Below are positions 27,049-36,009 of a DNA stretch of 64,000 nt, piece after piece. Position numbers and translations under genes: made by a program. The stretch spans positions 23,803 to 87,802 of the forward strand of contig NZ_BAABJX010000055.1 in assembly GCF_039543525.1 (NCBI RefSeq). The letters run 5' to 3'. This DNA is from Algivirga pacifica (lineage in GTDB: Bacteria; Bacteroidota; Bacteroidia; Cytophagales; Flammeovirgaceae). The notes beneath the pieces were generated by a model. The model was not told the origin of the DNA and made no database searches. It was given only the letters and a program-made list of their open reading frames with translations. Position 1 is the stretch's first letter; each line of letters opens with the position of its first letter.

Positions 27049-27378
27049 ATGAATCATCCCATATTAACAAATAGCTTAGTTTTCTGAGAATTCATCACTT
27101 TACAGCTATCTCACAAGCCCTTTATAAGCTTCTTCATTTTTTCCTTGATGAAAAAACGAAGCAAAAAAATCAAGGCTTTGAAGAATTTGCCTAATTTTTA
27201 ATCGCAAAAGCTAAAAACTCCAAACTCGCTACGCTCAAACAATGGAATTTTCTTAACGCTTTTACGATTAAAAATTTTAACGGCAATTCTTCAAGGCCAT
27301 TTTTAGATATATAAAAGTACTTTTTAAACAAAAAACATGAGTCATCCCTTAAATGTTAATATGGGATGACTCATTTTC
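27049..27378. repeat. 330-bp nested palindrome
   Basis: The outermost ends are inverted (TGAATCATCCCATATTAACA and TGTTAATATGGGATGACTCA). Inside, CTTTGAAGAATTTGCC pairs with GGCAATTCTTCAAGG, and TTTTTAATCGCAAAAGC pairs with GCTTTTACGATTAAAAA. Between them lies CTCCAAACTCGCTACGCTCA. The left half adds a second hairpin (CCTTGATGAAAAAACGAAGC ... ATCAAGG). No protein is encoded. It lies in the space between lptB and the GH3 gene. Confidence 0.8.
27337..27374 (-). terminator. Possible lptB terminator within the palindrome
   Basis: ATGAGTCATCCC / GGGATGACTCAT forms a 12-bp stem, with an A-rich stretch on the plus strand before it. It lies about 160 bp after lptB. Confidence 0.5.
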
Positions 27379-27429
27379 ATTTATCATTACAGTTATCAGT
27401 ATTAATGCTGTTGTATACCCTCCGAGTAT

Positions 27430-27531
27430 CAATTATCAATCAAGATAAGTTAGTTTACCCAAAACAACAGTCAATACCCTATAGGTGTTTTTCAACATTT
27501 TTTTAAACGATAAGCGATAAACAGCAACTGC
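27430..27531 (-). repeat. Family C 3'-end element, copy 3
   Basis: It has AAGATAAGTTAGTTTACCC, AATACCCTATAGGTG, TTTTTCAACATTTTTTTAAA and CGATAAGCGATAAAC. It ends 3 bp after the lptB stop, so like copies 1 and 2 it follows a minus-strand gene and would form its 3' UTR. The heptad array itself is nearly lost; only degenerate units (ATCAATT ATCAATC) remain. Confidence 0.75.
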
Positions 27532-27534
27532 AGA

Positions 27535-28278
27535 TTACTTCTTGGTAAAATCCTTTCTTCTCACCTCTGCATTCTGCCCCATATAAGCATCTCTTACCTC
27601 TTGATCCTGTACCAGCTCTTCTGGCGTACCTTGCTTAAAGTGGTTACCACTCTGCAAAATATAGACTCTATCTGTAATAGACAGTGTCTCTGTGACATTG
27701 TGGTCTGTAATCAGGATGCCTATATTTTTATGTTTTAGATTATAGACAATACGCTGAATCTCCTCTACAGCTATAGGATCTACTCCTGCAAAAGGCTCAT
27801 CCAACAATACAAACATTGGATCTGTAGCAAGTGTACGAGCAATCTCTGTACGGCGACGCTCTCCACCCGAAAGTGCCATACCTGGGCTGTTACGTACGTG
27901 AGTTAAACTAAACTCTTCCATAAGGCTTTCCACCTTTGCTTGTCGCTCTTGCTTGGACATCTTACTCATTTCCAAGGGAAGCATAATATTTTCTTCTACA
28001 GTCAAATTACGAAAAACAGAAGGTTCCTGGGCCAAATAGCCGATTCCTGCTTTCGCTCTCTCATACATCGGCAATTTCGTGATATCCTTTCCATCCAGAT
28101 AAACCTTTCCTTCATTCGGCTTAATCAAGCCTACCGTCATATAAAAACAAGTGGTTTTACCGGCGCCATTCGGTCCTAATAGACCTACAATTTCACCTTG
28201 CTCCACCTGAATGGATACATTATTCACCACGGGTCTCACCCCATATTTCTTAACCAGATTTTCTGCCTTCAGTACCAT
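27535..28278 (-). CDS. lptB: LPS export ABC transporter ATP-binding protein
   Basis: The 247-residue ATPase drives lipopolysaccharide from the inner membrane to the outer membrane with LptF/G/C. Walker A is LLGPNGAGKTTCFY, the ABC signature LSGGERRRTEIARTLA, and Walker B FVLLDEPFAGVDP; NIGILITDHNVTETL holds the switch histidine. The ATG at 28278 (MVLKAENLVKKYG) is chosen; an upstream frame to 28347 adds unlike residues. No lptA or lptC lies here. Confidence 0.95.
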   Translation of the reverse strand: MVLKAENLVKKYGVRPVVNNVSIQVEQGEIVGLLGPNGAGKTTCFYMTVGLIKPNEGKVYLDGKDITKLPMYERAKAGIGYLAQEPSVFRNLTVEENIMLPLEMSKMSKQERQAKVESLMEEFSLTHVRNSPGMALSGGERRRTEIARTLATDPMFVLLDEPFAGVDPIAVEEIQRIVYNLKHKNIGILITDHNVTETLSITDRVYILQSGNHFKQGTPEELVQDQEVRDAYMGQNAEVRRKDFTKK

Positions 28279-28361
28279 ATATCGCTTATTTGATCTTTTG
28301 ACGTGGAAAAGATTGTTCCAATACCAATTGCACACACCTTTGAACAAGGTTTTAGCGCCTT

Positions 28362-28369
28362 CAAAAATA
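28362..28369 (-). promoter_or_regulatory. Candidate lptB promoter -7 box
   Basis: Minus strand TATTTTTG is an exact -7 box, 83 bp before the lptB start. It lies upstream of the in-frame ATG at 28347 as well, so it does not by itself decide between the two starts. Confidence 0.4.
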
Positions 28370-28459
28370 GTATATTTTTAATGTTCGCTAAACTAATGCA
28401 ACAAACGTAACTTTTTTTAACAGTTTGATTTTTTTATTGAGCAACCACAAGGGACATCC

Positions 28460-28494
28460 TTACCTATTACCTTTTACTTATTACCTATTACCTT
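28460..28494. repeat. Degenerate 7-bp array (TTACCTA/TTACCTT x5)
   Basis: Five heptads in phase: TTACCTA, TTACCTT, TTACTTA, TTACCTA, TTACCTT. An imperfect REP-like sequence (GCAACCACAAGGGACATCC) directly precedes it, the same order as at 3877-3941. It lies just upstream of the -7 box of the next gene. Confidence 0.8.
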
Positions 28495-28501
28495 TAATTC
28501 C

Positions 28502-28509
28502 TATATTTG
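28502..28509 (+). promoter_or_regulatory. Candidate promoter -7 box of the receiver-kinase gene
   Basis: TATATTTG is an exact -7 box 35 bp before the ATG at 28545. The position supports that start over the in-frame ATG at 28425, whose extra codons are encoded by repeat DNA. Confidence 0.5.
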
Positions 28510-28544
28510 TATATAGTACTTCAATATATCTCGTATTAATAACT

Positions 28545-29801
28545 ATGACTGAAACACCAAATAAGGCTACTGTACTTTACGTAGATGACGAGCAACAAAA
28601 CCTCGTTTCTTTCAAAGCCAGTTTTCGGAAATTATTTACTGTACTCACCGCTAATAGTGGAGAAGAAGCTTTATCTATACTGAAAAAAAAACATGACCGT
28701 ATTTCTGTCGTCATCTCCGACCAGCGCATGCCTCATATGACAGGTGTTGAGCTTTTTGAGAAAATACGGACCTTATACCCGGACATTACAAGAATAGTCC
28801 TTACGGGGTATAGCGACATTCAAGATATCATTAACGCCATCAGCAAAGGTGAGGTATACCGCTATATCACAAAACCCTGGAATAGAGATGAGCTTAAAGT
28901 AACCATTGACAATGCGGTAGAGGCCCATCAATTACGTACAGAGAATAAGAAGTTATTTGCAGACCTCAAGGAAGCCTATAGCCAACTAGAGGACGAAGCA
29001 AAACACCTAGAGGTTAAAGTGGCTGAACGCACCAAAGAATTAGAGCAACAAAAAAGTGCACTACAAGCCAACAAACAAAAGCTTAAGAAGCGAAATGAGG
29101 AACTTATCGCACTGGACAGCGAGAAAAATCACCTGGTAGGAATTGTGGCTCATGATCTAAAAAGTCCACTGAATCAAATTCTAGGCTTATTGGAATTGAT
29201 GTCTTTAGACGATGAAAATCTAACAGAGGAACAACAGGAATACATGGGCCTTATCCGGGAATCGATCCATAGGCAACAGGATATGATTACTCAGATTCTA
29301 GATGTGAGTGCCCTAGAAGCCAAAAAGAGTAATGCTAAAATCAAAAGGGTTAACCTTGGCAAACTCCTTATAGATATTACTGACCGATTTACGCTTACCG
29401 CTGAGAAAAAATCCATTGCATTAGCACAGGATATCGACAGTAGTGATGAAACGGAAGCCATGATTGATGAGAACTATATCGTTCAAATATTCCAGAATCT
29501 CATCTCCAATGCCATCAAGTTTTCTCCCGAAAACACTACCATTACAGTATCCTTAAAACAAGAAGGGGAGCACCTTACAGCCTCAGTCAAAGATCAAGGA
29601 CCAGGGTTGACAGAGGAAGACCTAGATAAAGTATTCGGAAAATTTCAAAAATTGTCTGCCCGACCAACAGGGGGGGAACATTCTACAGGTCTGGGCTTAT
29701 CCATCGTAAAAAAATTGGTAGAGAACCTGGATGGGAAAGTATGGTGTGAAAGTGTTTACGGAAACGGAGCCTCTTTTATGGTCCAACTCCCGAAAGCTTA
29801 A
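28545..29801 (+). CDS. Receiver domain-histidine kinase protein
   Basis: The 418-residue soluble protein has an N-terminal receiver (phosphoacceptor D59 in VVISDQRMP; K110 in YRYITKPW), a coiled coil at about 130-190, then a kinase core. The H-box is GIVAHDLKSPLNQ with H203. The N-box is FQNLISNAIKF, and G-boxes are DQGPGLTEEDLD and HSTGLGLSIVKKL. The domain order is the reverse of most hybrid kinases. It has no membrane span, so it probably reads its input through the receiver. No partner regulator is adjacent. Confidence 0.9.
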   Translation: MTETPNKATVLYVDDEQQNLVSFKASFRKLFTVLTANSGEEALSILKKKHDRISVVISDQRMPHMTGVELFEKIRTLYPDITRIVLTGYSDIQDIINAISKGEVYRYITKPWNRDELKVTIDNAVEAHQLRTENKKLFADLKEAYSQLEDEAKHLEVKVAERTKELEQQKSALQANKQKLKKRNEELIALDSEKNHLVGIVAHDLKSPLNQILGLLELMSLDDENLTEEQQEYMGLIRESIHRQQDMITQILDVSALEAKKSNAKIKRVNLGKLLIDITDRFTLTAEKKSIALAQDIDSSDETEAMIDENYIVQIFQNLISNAIKFSPENTTITVSLKQEGEHLTASVKDQGPGLTEEDLDKVFGKFQKLSARPTGGEHSTGLGLSIVKKLVENLDGKVWCESVYGNGASFMVQLPKA

Positions 29802-29802
29802 A

Positions 29803-29879
29803 TAATTATTAATGAAGAATGAAGAATGAAAAATTACTAATACTTGTATTCTTCATTCTTCATTCTTCATTAATAATTA
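29803..29879. repeat. Heptad hairpin between convergent genes (TGAAGAA)
   Basis: The left arm has TAATTATTAA then TGAAGAA units; the right arm is its inverse with three TTCTTCA units. The arms span 29803-29830 and 29851-29879. The yidC stop codon lies inside the right arm, and the kinase stop lies one base before the left arm. It probably ends both transcripts. Confidence 0.88.
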
Positions 29880-31655
29880 CTTCTTCTTGCCTCCTTTACG
29901 ATCTTTGGTTGCTTGCTCTTGCGCTTTCATAGCATCCTCCAAACGTTGCTGGAAACCAGATTTTTTCTTATTCGCATTCTTCTTCTTATTCTCCTCAATG
30001 ATCTTTCTCAACTTATCTTCGTTGATAAAGTTACGGCTGAATACCTGCTGAGCGATAGTCACCAAGTTGGAGATAAAGTAGTAGTATGTCAAACCAGATG
30101 CGAAGCTGTTAAAGAACACCAAGAAGAATACCGGTGTGATATAAGAAACATACTTCATTTGGTTGTTCTGCATACTTCCACTCTGCATTTGGTTATTGAA
30201 ATACGTATACACCAAGGTAGATGCCGCCCACAATAACGTGAACAAAGATACGTGAGAACCATATGCTGGAATATCGAATGGCAGATTCAAGATTGAATCG
30301 TAAGATGAAAGGTCATCTGCCCAAAGGAATGACTCCTGTCTTAGCTGAATTGCATTCGGGAAGAAGTTAAACAAGGCCAAGAATACTGGCATTTGCGCCA
30401 ACATTGGAATACAACCACTAATCGGGTTTACCCCTGCCTTCTGATACAACTTCATTTGCTCTTGCTGCACTTTCGTCATATCATCACCAATCTTCTCCTT
30501 CATCTCATCCAACTCTGGCTTCAATGCACGCATTTTCGCCATAGAAAGGTATGACTTGTATGTCAATGGGAAAAGCAAAGACTTCACCACCAACACCATA
30601 ATCAAAATGATAATCCCGTAACTGCTAATAAACCCTTCCAGGAAGTCGAACATCGGAATGATCAACCACTTGCTGATAAATGCAAAGAAAGACCAACCTA
30701 AGTATACGTTTTTCTCAAATCCTTCAGTCACCTCTTCACAAAGGTGGTATTCGTTTGGACCAAAGTAGTAACGGATATTAGCAGCATCCAATCCTTCCAC
30801 AGGAATCGCAAAAGCGATTTGCGTAGTTTTTACGACATTGTCGTTATCTTCATTAACGTCAATCTTCGCCTTCAGATTCTTAAACTTAGTATCTGTGATA
30901 AAGGCAGAGTTAAAGAACTTTTGCTTAGAAGACACCCAACGAATAGGCTCCTCTACTTCTTCCTCGTCATTTCCTGACTGAGACAAATAATCAAAATCTT
31001 GATCAACCGTATAGAAATTCACTGTAGATTTCTGTCTGGAATCTTTCAGCCCTTTCTCCAAGCGCTTCATCTTATTCTCCCAGAATACCTCTACATTATT
31101 TCCTTTAATATAGTTTTCGTTAAGGTCTAGATCGTAGTCTACTACGAAACCTTGATCAGCAAGTGAATAACGACGTTCTACAATCGTTGTTCCCTCTTGC
31201 TCTACCTTAAAGGTTACTGTATTTCCTTCTTGAGTTGCTGTATAGTAGAAGCTGTTAAGGTCTAACTCTCCATAAGCTGTAGTTACTTCCTCTACCACAT
31301 TGCTACTGCTTTCATCCAATAAAACCAAAGGCTCTTTGGTGTAAGTCAAGTAGTTCTTTAGAGTAACTTTCTCTACAGTACCTCCTTGCGCATTCAACTC
31401 TACTTTCACATCCTCGTTCTCCAGGACAAAAGCCTGTGCTTCTCCTTTCATGGCTACAGAAAAAGCGCCATACTTGGATGTTAATACTGAATCACTCTCA
31501 ACTTTTTGGTTCACAGCAGAGATACTGTCCTGTAAAGCCACCTCCGCTTTTGCGGTGTTCTCTTGTGTCACAGGCTCTTCTGGCGACAACCAGAAAAAGT
31601 AAACAATCATCAAAGCCGTCAACAGTAAAATACCTGTCGTCTGATTTCTATCCAT
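29877..31655 (-). CDS. yidC: Membrane protein insertase YidC
   Basis: The 592-residue insertase puts proteins into the inner membrane alone or with Sec. One N-terminal span (GILLLTALMIVYFFW) is followed by a large periplasmic domain (about 60-330). The conserved 60KD_IMP core has five spans: SYGIIILIMVLVVKSLLFPL, MAKMRALKPELDEM, AGVNPISGCIPMLAQMPVF and LTYYYFISNLVTIAQQ. A lysine-rich tail ends it. It lies after pyrG on the same strand, with a terminator between. Confidence 0.96.
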   Translation of the reverse strand: MDRNQTTGILLLTALMIVYFFWLSPEEPVTQENTAKAEVALQDSISAVNQKVESDSVLTSKYGAFSVAMKGEAQAFVLENEDVKVELNAQGGTVEKVTLKNYLTYTKEPLVLLDESSSNVVEEVTTAYGELDLNSFYYTATQEGNTVTFKVEQEGTTIVERRYSLADQGFVVDYDLDLNENYIKGNNVEVFWENKMKRLEKGLKDSRQKSTVNFYTVDQDFDYLSQSGNDEEEVEEPIRWVSSKQKFFNSAFITDTKFKNLKAKIDVNEDNDNVVKTTQIAFAIPVEGLDAANIRYYFGPNEYHLCEEVTEGFEKNVYLGWSFFAFISKWLIIPMFDFLEGFISSYGIIILIMVLVVKSLLFPLTYKSYLSMAKMRALKPELDEMKEKIGDDMTKVQQEQMKLYQKAGVNPISGCIPMLAQMPVFLALFNFFPNAIQLRQESFLWADDLSSYDSILNLPFDIPAYGSHVSLFTLLWAASTLVYTYFNNQMQSGSMQNNQMKYVSYITPVFFLVFFNSFASGLTYYYFISNLVTIAQQVFSRNFINEDKLRKIIEENKKKNANKKKSGFQQRLEDAMKAQEQATKDRKGGKKK

Positions 31656-31751
31656 TTTCTCAGAATTTACGATCTTACGTTACCGCTCTTTACATAAGCA
31701 GCAAACTCGATCTCAATGCTTTTATTAGTACAAATAATTACAAAAGAAGTG

Positions 31752-31759
31752 CAAATTTA
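31752..31759 (-). promoter_or_regulatory. Candidate yidC promoter -7 box
   Basis: Minus strand TAAATTTG fits TAnnTTTG exactly, 97 bp before yidC and after the pyrG terminator. Confidence 0.4.
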
Positions 31760-31821
31760 GACTTTTTCTGTTATAAATCCCTGTTATTCGCTCAGCAAAT
31801 TGATTTTATTAGATAACAAAA

Positions 31822-31849
31822 AAACCAGAGAGAAATTTCTCTCTGGTTT
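31822..31849. terminator. Terminator of pyrG, perfect 28-bp palindrome
   Basis: AAACCAGAGAGAAA and its exact complement form the stem; an A run precedes it on the plus strand. It is 22 bp after the pyrG stop. Confidence 0.85.
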
Positions 31850-31871
31850 ACAAGACCTTTATCATCGTCTT

Positions 31872-33497
31872 TTATTGCTTGTTTTCTTTTACGGCTTTAA
31901 TAAAGCCAACAAACAACGGATGAGGTTTTTCTACCGTACTCTTATATTCCGGATGGAACTGAGATGCAACGTAGTAAGGATGCTCTGGAATTTCCACAAT
32001 TTCCACTAACTGTGTTTGAGGGTTGATTCCTGAAGCGATCATACCCGCCTTCTCGTAATCCTCTAGATATTTATTATTGAACTCATAACGGTGACGATGT
32101 CTCTCATTGATCAATCCCGTACCGTATACTTGCTCTGCTTTTGTTCCTTTTTTCAGTTCGCATGGATATGCACCAAGACGCATAGTACCTCCCATTTGTG
32201 AGATATTCTTCTGCTCCTCCATGATATCAATCACCGGATCAGGCGTATTTTCCAACATTTCTGAAGAGTGCGCTGAAGACAAGCCTAAAACATCTCTACC
32301 AAAAGCAATCACACTGGCCTGCATTCCCAAGCAGATTCCGAAAAACGGAATACCTTTCTCACGAGCAACAGAAGCGGCATTAACCTTTCCTTCTATCCCT
32401 CTTTCACCAAAACCAGGAGCCACTAATACGCCATCATACTTTTGTAACTCAGCAGCACAAACGCCTCGATCTTCCAGTTTTTCCGCTTTCAACCAAGATA
32501 CCTTCACTTTCACTTCATTCACTGCTCCTGCATGAATAATCGCCTCCGAGATAGATTTATATGCATCTTGTAACTCTACATATTTCCCTACCAAAGCAAT
32601 ATTCACTTCCCCTTTAGGGTTTTTAAGCTTTTTCAGGAATCCGTTCCACTCGTCCATGTTAGGCTCATTGTAAGCAGGAAGGTTCATTTTCATCAAAACG
32701 ATCTCATCCAATTTCTCCTTACGCATTAGCAAAGGCACATCGTAGATCGTCTCTGCATCTCTGGACTCAATTACAGCGTTAAGATCAACATTACAGAATA
32801 GTGCAATCTTACGACGAATATCCATTGGCAAAGGATGCTCTGTACGACAAACCAAGATATTTGGCACAACCCCAGCTTCTTGCAATTGCTTTACAGAGTG
32901 CTGTGTCGGCTTGGTTTTCAATTCTCCAGCCGCCTGAAGATAAGGCACCAACGTTAAGTGAATATTCAACGCTCTGGAAGCGCCCAATTCAAACTTCGCC
33001 TGACGTACCGCTTCAATAAACGGTAAAGCTTCAATATCTCCTACACAACCGCCAATCTCAGTAATCACAATATCGTAATCACCGCTCTCAGCAACTTTAT
33101 AAAAACTGTTCTTAATTTCATCTGTGATATGAGGGATAACCTGTACTGTTTTCCCCAAATAAGCGCCTTCACGCTCTTTCTTAATCACATTGTAATAGAT
33201 ACGGCCCGTTGTGAAGTTATTGGCCTGAGAGGTAGGATTATTTAAGAATCGCTCGTAATGTCCTAGATCCAAATCCGTTTCAGCTCCATCGTCGGTCACG
33301 TAGCACTCCCCATGCTCATAAGGGTTCATCGTTCCCGGATCAATATTAATATATGGATCAAACTTTTGGATCGTTACTGAATACCCTCTCGCTTGCAAGA
33401 GTTTAGCTAATGAAGCAGATACAATTCCTTTTCCTAATGAGGAGGTCACTCCTCCTGTAACAAAGATAAACTTCGTGAGTGTTTTGTTAGAAGACAT
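31872..33497 (-). CDS. pyrG: CTP synthase
   Basis: The 541-residue enzyme makes CTP from UTP, ATP and glutamine. The synthetase domain opens with FVTGGVTSSLGKGIVSASLA and DPYINIDPGTMNPYEHGE. The C-terminal class I glutamine amidotransferase domain has its nucleophile C389 in FFGICLGMQ and the His-Glu pair in QFHPEY. The length is normal. It has its own promoter box and terminator. Confidence 0.97.
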   Translation of the reverse strand: MSSNKTLTKFIFVTGGVTSSLGKGIVSASLAKLLQARGYSVTIQKFDPYINIDPGTMNPYEHGECYVTDDGAETDLDLGHYERFLNNPTSQANNFTTGRIYYNVIKKEREGAYLGKTVQVIPHITDEIKNSFYKVAESGDYDIVITEIGGCVGDIEALPFIEAVRQAKFELGASRALNIHLTLVPYLQAAGELKTKPTQHSVKQLQEAGVVPNILVCRTEHPLPMDIRRKIALFCNVDLNAVIESRDAETIYDVPLLMRKEKLDEIVLMKMNLPAYNEPNMDEWNGFLKKLKNPKGEVNIALVGKYVELQDAYKSISEAIIHAGAVNEVKVKVSWLKAEKLEDRGVCAAELQKYDGVLVAPGFGERGIEGKVNAASVAREKGIPFFGICLGMQASVIAFGRDVLGLSSAHSSEMLENTPDPVIDIMEEQKNISQMGGTMRLGAYPCELKKGTKAEQVYGTGLINERHRHRYEFNNKYLEDYEKAGMIASGINPQTQLVEIVEIPEHPYYVASQFHPEYKSTVEKPHPLFVGFIKAVKENKQ

Positions 33498-33521
33498 TTT
33501 TCAATCTGTGCTTGGTTCGGG

Positions 33522-33529
33522 CAAAAGTA
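33522..33529 (-). promoter_or_regulatory. Candidate pyrG promoter -7 box
   Basis: Minus strand TACTTTTG is an exact -7 box only 25 bp before the pyrG ATG. The leader would be very short. Confidence 0.45.
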
Positions 33530-33606
33530 GGAAATTTTTTACTTTTCGGAAGATTTCGCCCAAATACATTCGTATTTTATTTTTAAATGTGTTGCGGGGC
33601 CTGATC

Positions 33607-34668
33607 TCAAGACTCCTCTTCGCTATAATAAACGATATAGTAATTCATCTCTTTCTCAGGATCATAGCCCTTTTCAATATTATGCTCATTCCCTGAAACA
33701 GAAATCTGAATCTTCTGGTCTAGTTTAAGAACACTTTTGAAATCCTTTTTAGAGCGCTTCACTGCCATAGGATCAATATTGAACTCTGGATATACCGGCA
33801 ACTCAAAACGCTCCTGATATTCTTCTCGGTAATCAGTAAATGCATCAATTACTTTCGGCTCCTCGATCACCTCATTCTCAAACTCAATGGCATTAAACTC
33901 ATCTTTCTCTGCAAAATACTTCAGAGAACGATTCAGTAAATCCATCTGATCAGGCTTGTCTACATTATGGTCCTCATTGAAGACTTCTTCTACAAAACCC
34001 TTACAGATATTTAAATAGTTTTGTGTATGATAGAAACTATCTTGTCTAGGAGTTAGCGCCAAAAAGCTCTCCTTCCAATATTGTGCTTCTACTGACTTCC
34101 TAGGGCTATCTTTCAAAAGAACTTTATATCCTTTCTCCTCCTCTGACTTAATAATCAAGCATCCTTTGTCCAGTTTTTTAATATTCACCCCTTCTTCCTG
34201 AGCGACACCAAACATTCCTTGGTCTTTTTCTGAGACCTTCAAAAAGCGTTCTTTATTCTCTGATTTAAATAGCCCAATAGCATCGACCACATCTCCATCA
34301 ACGATACAGTCTTCCAAATAAGCCACAAAGAAATCTCCCCCTTTAATTTTAGGGTGTGTCGACGTCCTGTATAGGTGTTTAGCCATATTTTGTGATTGCA
34401 GCACAAACTCATCAAATGGATTGGCAAACAATCGTTTGGCAAAACCATACATCTCATTGACGTTCACATCTTCGGATTCATCCCAAAAGTGGTATTTCCC
34501 ACCATCCTTAAAAGGTTTCAGGAAATACTCCATAATTCCCTTATGAGCGGCGCTATCTTCCTCCAACTGCAGTTCGTACTCTCCCAATGACAGTGGTTCG
34601 TCCTGCACCTTGTTCCCTACTTTATGCAGGGCGATATTTTTCAGTTTAACATTACTCAGATCAAGCAT
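33607..34668 (-). CDS. Nucleoid-associated protein (YejK/NdpA family)
   Basis: The product has 353 residues from the ATG at 34668 (MLDLSNVKLKNIALHKVGNK). It matches the 37-kDa nucleoid-associated family by KLKNIALHKVGNK, HPKIKGGDFFVAYLEDC, FLALTPRQDSFYHTQNYLNI and the C-terminal NIEKGYDPEKEMNYYIVYYS. In Enterobacteria such proteins bind the nucleoid; the role here is inferred. It ends 78 bp upstream of the pyrG promoter. Confidence 0.85.
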   Translation of the reverse strand: MLDLSNVKLKNIALHKVGNKVQDEPLSLGEYELQLEEDSAAHKGIMEYFLKPFKDGGKYHFWDESEDVNVNEMYGFAKRLFANPFDEFVLQSQNMAKHLYRTSTHPKIKGGDFFVAYLEDCIVDGDVVDAIGLFKSENKERFLKVSEKDQGMFGVAQEEGVNIKKLDKGCLIIKSEEEKGYKVLLKDSPRKSVEAQYWKESFLALTPRQDSFYHTQNYLNICKGFVEEVFNEDHNVDKPDQMDLLNRSLKYFAEKDEFNAIEFENEVIEEPKVIDAFTDYREEYQERFELPVYPEFNIDPMAVKRSKKDFKSVLKLDQKIQISVSGNEHNIEKGYDPEKEMNYYIVYYSEEES

Positions 34669-34707
34669 AGAGTGAAAGGTATTAATTAGTTTCAATCAAT
34701 CAAGCGA

Positions 34708-34715
34708 CAAAAATA
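34708..34715 (-). promoter_or_regulatory. Candidate promoter -7 box of the nucleoid-protein gene
   Basis: Minus strand TATTTTTG matches TAnnTTTG exactly, 40 bp before the chosen ATG at 34668. Confidence 0.45.
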
Positions 34716-34885
34716 GTAAAGGGGTTTTATTATACTAAATAAATGAGTCATTGATCTAAATAATATTTCAACAATACTTCTCTTATTCCAAAACACTTTC
34801 TATAAAAGATTCTTGACTCATGGCAAAATGAATTGTATTATCATAGGTTCAACTTCAATAACCCTTATATTTATTTACAACGCTT

Positions 34886-35938
34886 ATGGAATTTGGCGTA
34901 AAAGTACCCCATACAGAACCTTTCAGTAAACTACGATACGATCAACTATTATCTGAGGGCTACTTCCGGCATGGTTATATTATGGCTGCTTATGAGATGA
35001 TGCACTTCAATGAGCAAATTACCGGAGTGATCCCATTAAGGAATGATTTGCAATCAACTCCTTTCACGAAGAGTCAACGAAAACTATTACGAAAAAACCG
35101 AAAGAAGTTCAGAAGAGAAATCACTCCCTTAAACATTACCACAGAAAAAGAAGTCTTATACCGGAAATACAAAAAAGCCCGTTTCCCGGAACAGATAGAA
35201 AGGTCCTTAGAAGATTTTTTTGGACATACGACTCATCCTTTTTCCGAAGAATGCTATGACACTTGGGAAATCAACTATTACAACAATCACAATGAGCTGG
35301 TCGCTGTCAGTTATTTCGATAAGGGAAAATATAGTTTGGGAAGCATTATGTGCACCTTTGACATGGCCTACGACAACGACAGCCTAGGGTTTTACTCCAT
35401 GCTAGAAGAAATCGAATACGCCCGATCCTTAGAACTTCGGTACTATTATGCTGGTTATGTATTGGATGTTCCTTCCTGCTTCGATTACAAACTCCGGTTA
35501 CAAAACACACAATTTTATAATTGGGAAGGCGATTGGTCATCATGGAAAACCTTTGATCTCTCCAAAGTATATAGGCAAAAGCTTCTTCAACAGCTTTGTC
35601 AAACCATGGACTTCATTCACACACATACTCCTTTAAATGGAGGTCTCCGCACTTACAAAGAGTATTTCAATGAAATATGGAGTGACACTTTTCATCGCGA
35701 TCCTCCAAAACTTAACGCCCCTTACTTCTTGAATTTCTCCATAAATGACTCCTTACAACTCATTGTACTTTATACACCCCGCAACAAAGCATACGAAGTT
35801 CTTTTATTGGAGTATGGCTTCCATGAAAAATTAAATCACTTAGGCTGTGCACACAACCTACATCAATTAGTGATCATGATTGAATCCCAATACAAACATG
35901 CATTTGGAAGCTCCTCGTTTAATATGAAATCACTTTAA
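34886..35938 (+). CDS. Arginyl-tRNA--protein transferase-like protein
   Basis: The 350-residue protein resembles the C-terminal GNAT-fold domain of ATE/Bpt aminoacyl transferases: RKLLRKNRKKF, CYDTWEINYYNNHNELVAVS, LGFYSMLEEIEYARSLELRY and YYAGYVLDVPSCFDYK. The N-terminal cysteine cluster of true ATE enzymes is not seen. The C-terminal 100 residues are unlike the family. It may attach an amino acid to protein N-termini (N-degron pathway) or to another acceptor; the partner is unknown. Confidence 0.72.
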   Translation: MEFGVKVPHTEPFSKLRYDQLLSEGYFRHGYIMAAYEMMHFNEQITGVIPLRNDLQSTPFTKSQRKLLRKNRKKFRREITPLNITTEKEVLYRKYKKARFPEQIERSLEDFFGHTTHPFSEECYDTWEINYYNNHNELVAVSYFDKGKYSLGSIMCTFDMAYDNDSLGFYSMLEEIEYARSLELRYYYAGYVLDVPSCFDYKLRLQNTQFYNWEGDWSSWKTFDLSKVYRQKLLQQLCQTMDFIHTHTPLNGGLRTYKEYFNEIWSDTFHRDPPKLNAPYFLNFSINDSLQLIVLYTPRNKAYEVLLLEYGFHEKLNHLGCAHNLHQLVIMIESQYKHAFGSSSFNMKSL

Positions 35939-35987
35939 AACAAGAAAGGCCAGTCACTAATCAAATTAGTAACCGGCCCTTCTTGTT
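35939..35987. terminator. Bidirectional terminator
   Basis: AACAAGAA-GGCC-GT-ACTAAT pairs with ATTAGT-AC-GGCC-TTCTTGTT with a few mismatches and loop CAA. It serves the gene at 34886 and the convergent DUF349 gene. Confidence 0.8.
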
Positions 35988-36009
35988 GATCGTGATCAGT
36001 TCACGTTAT

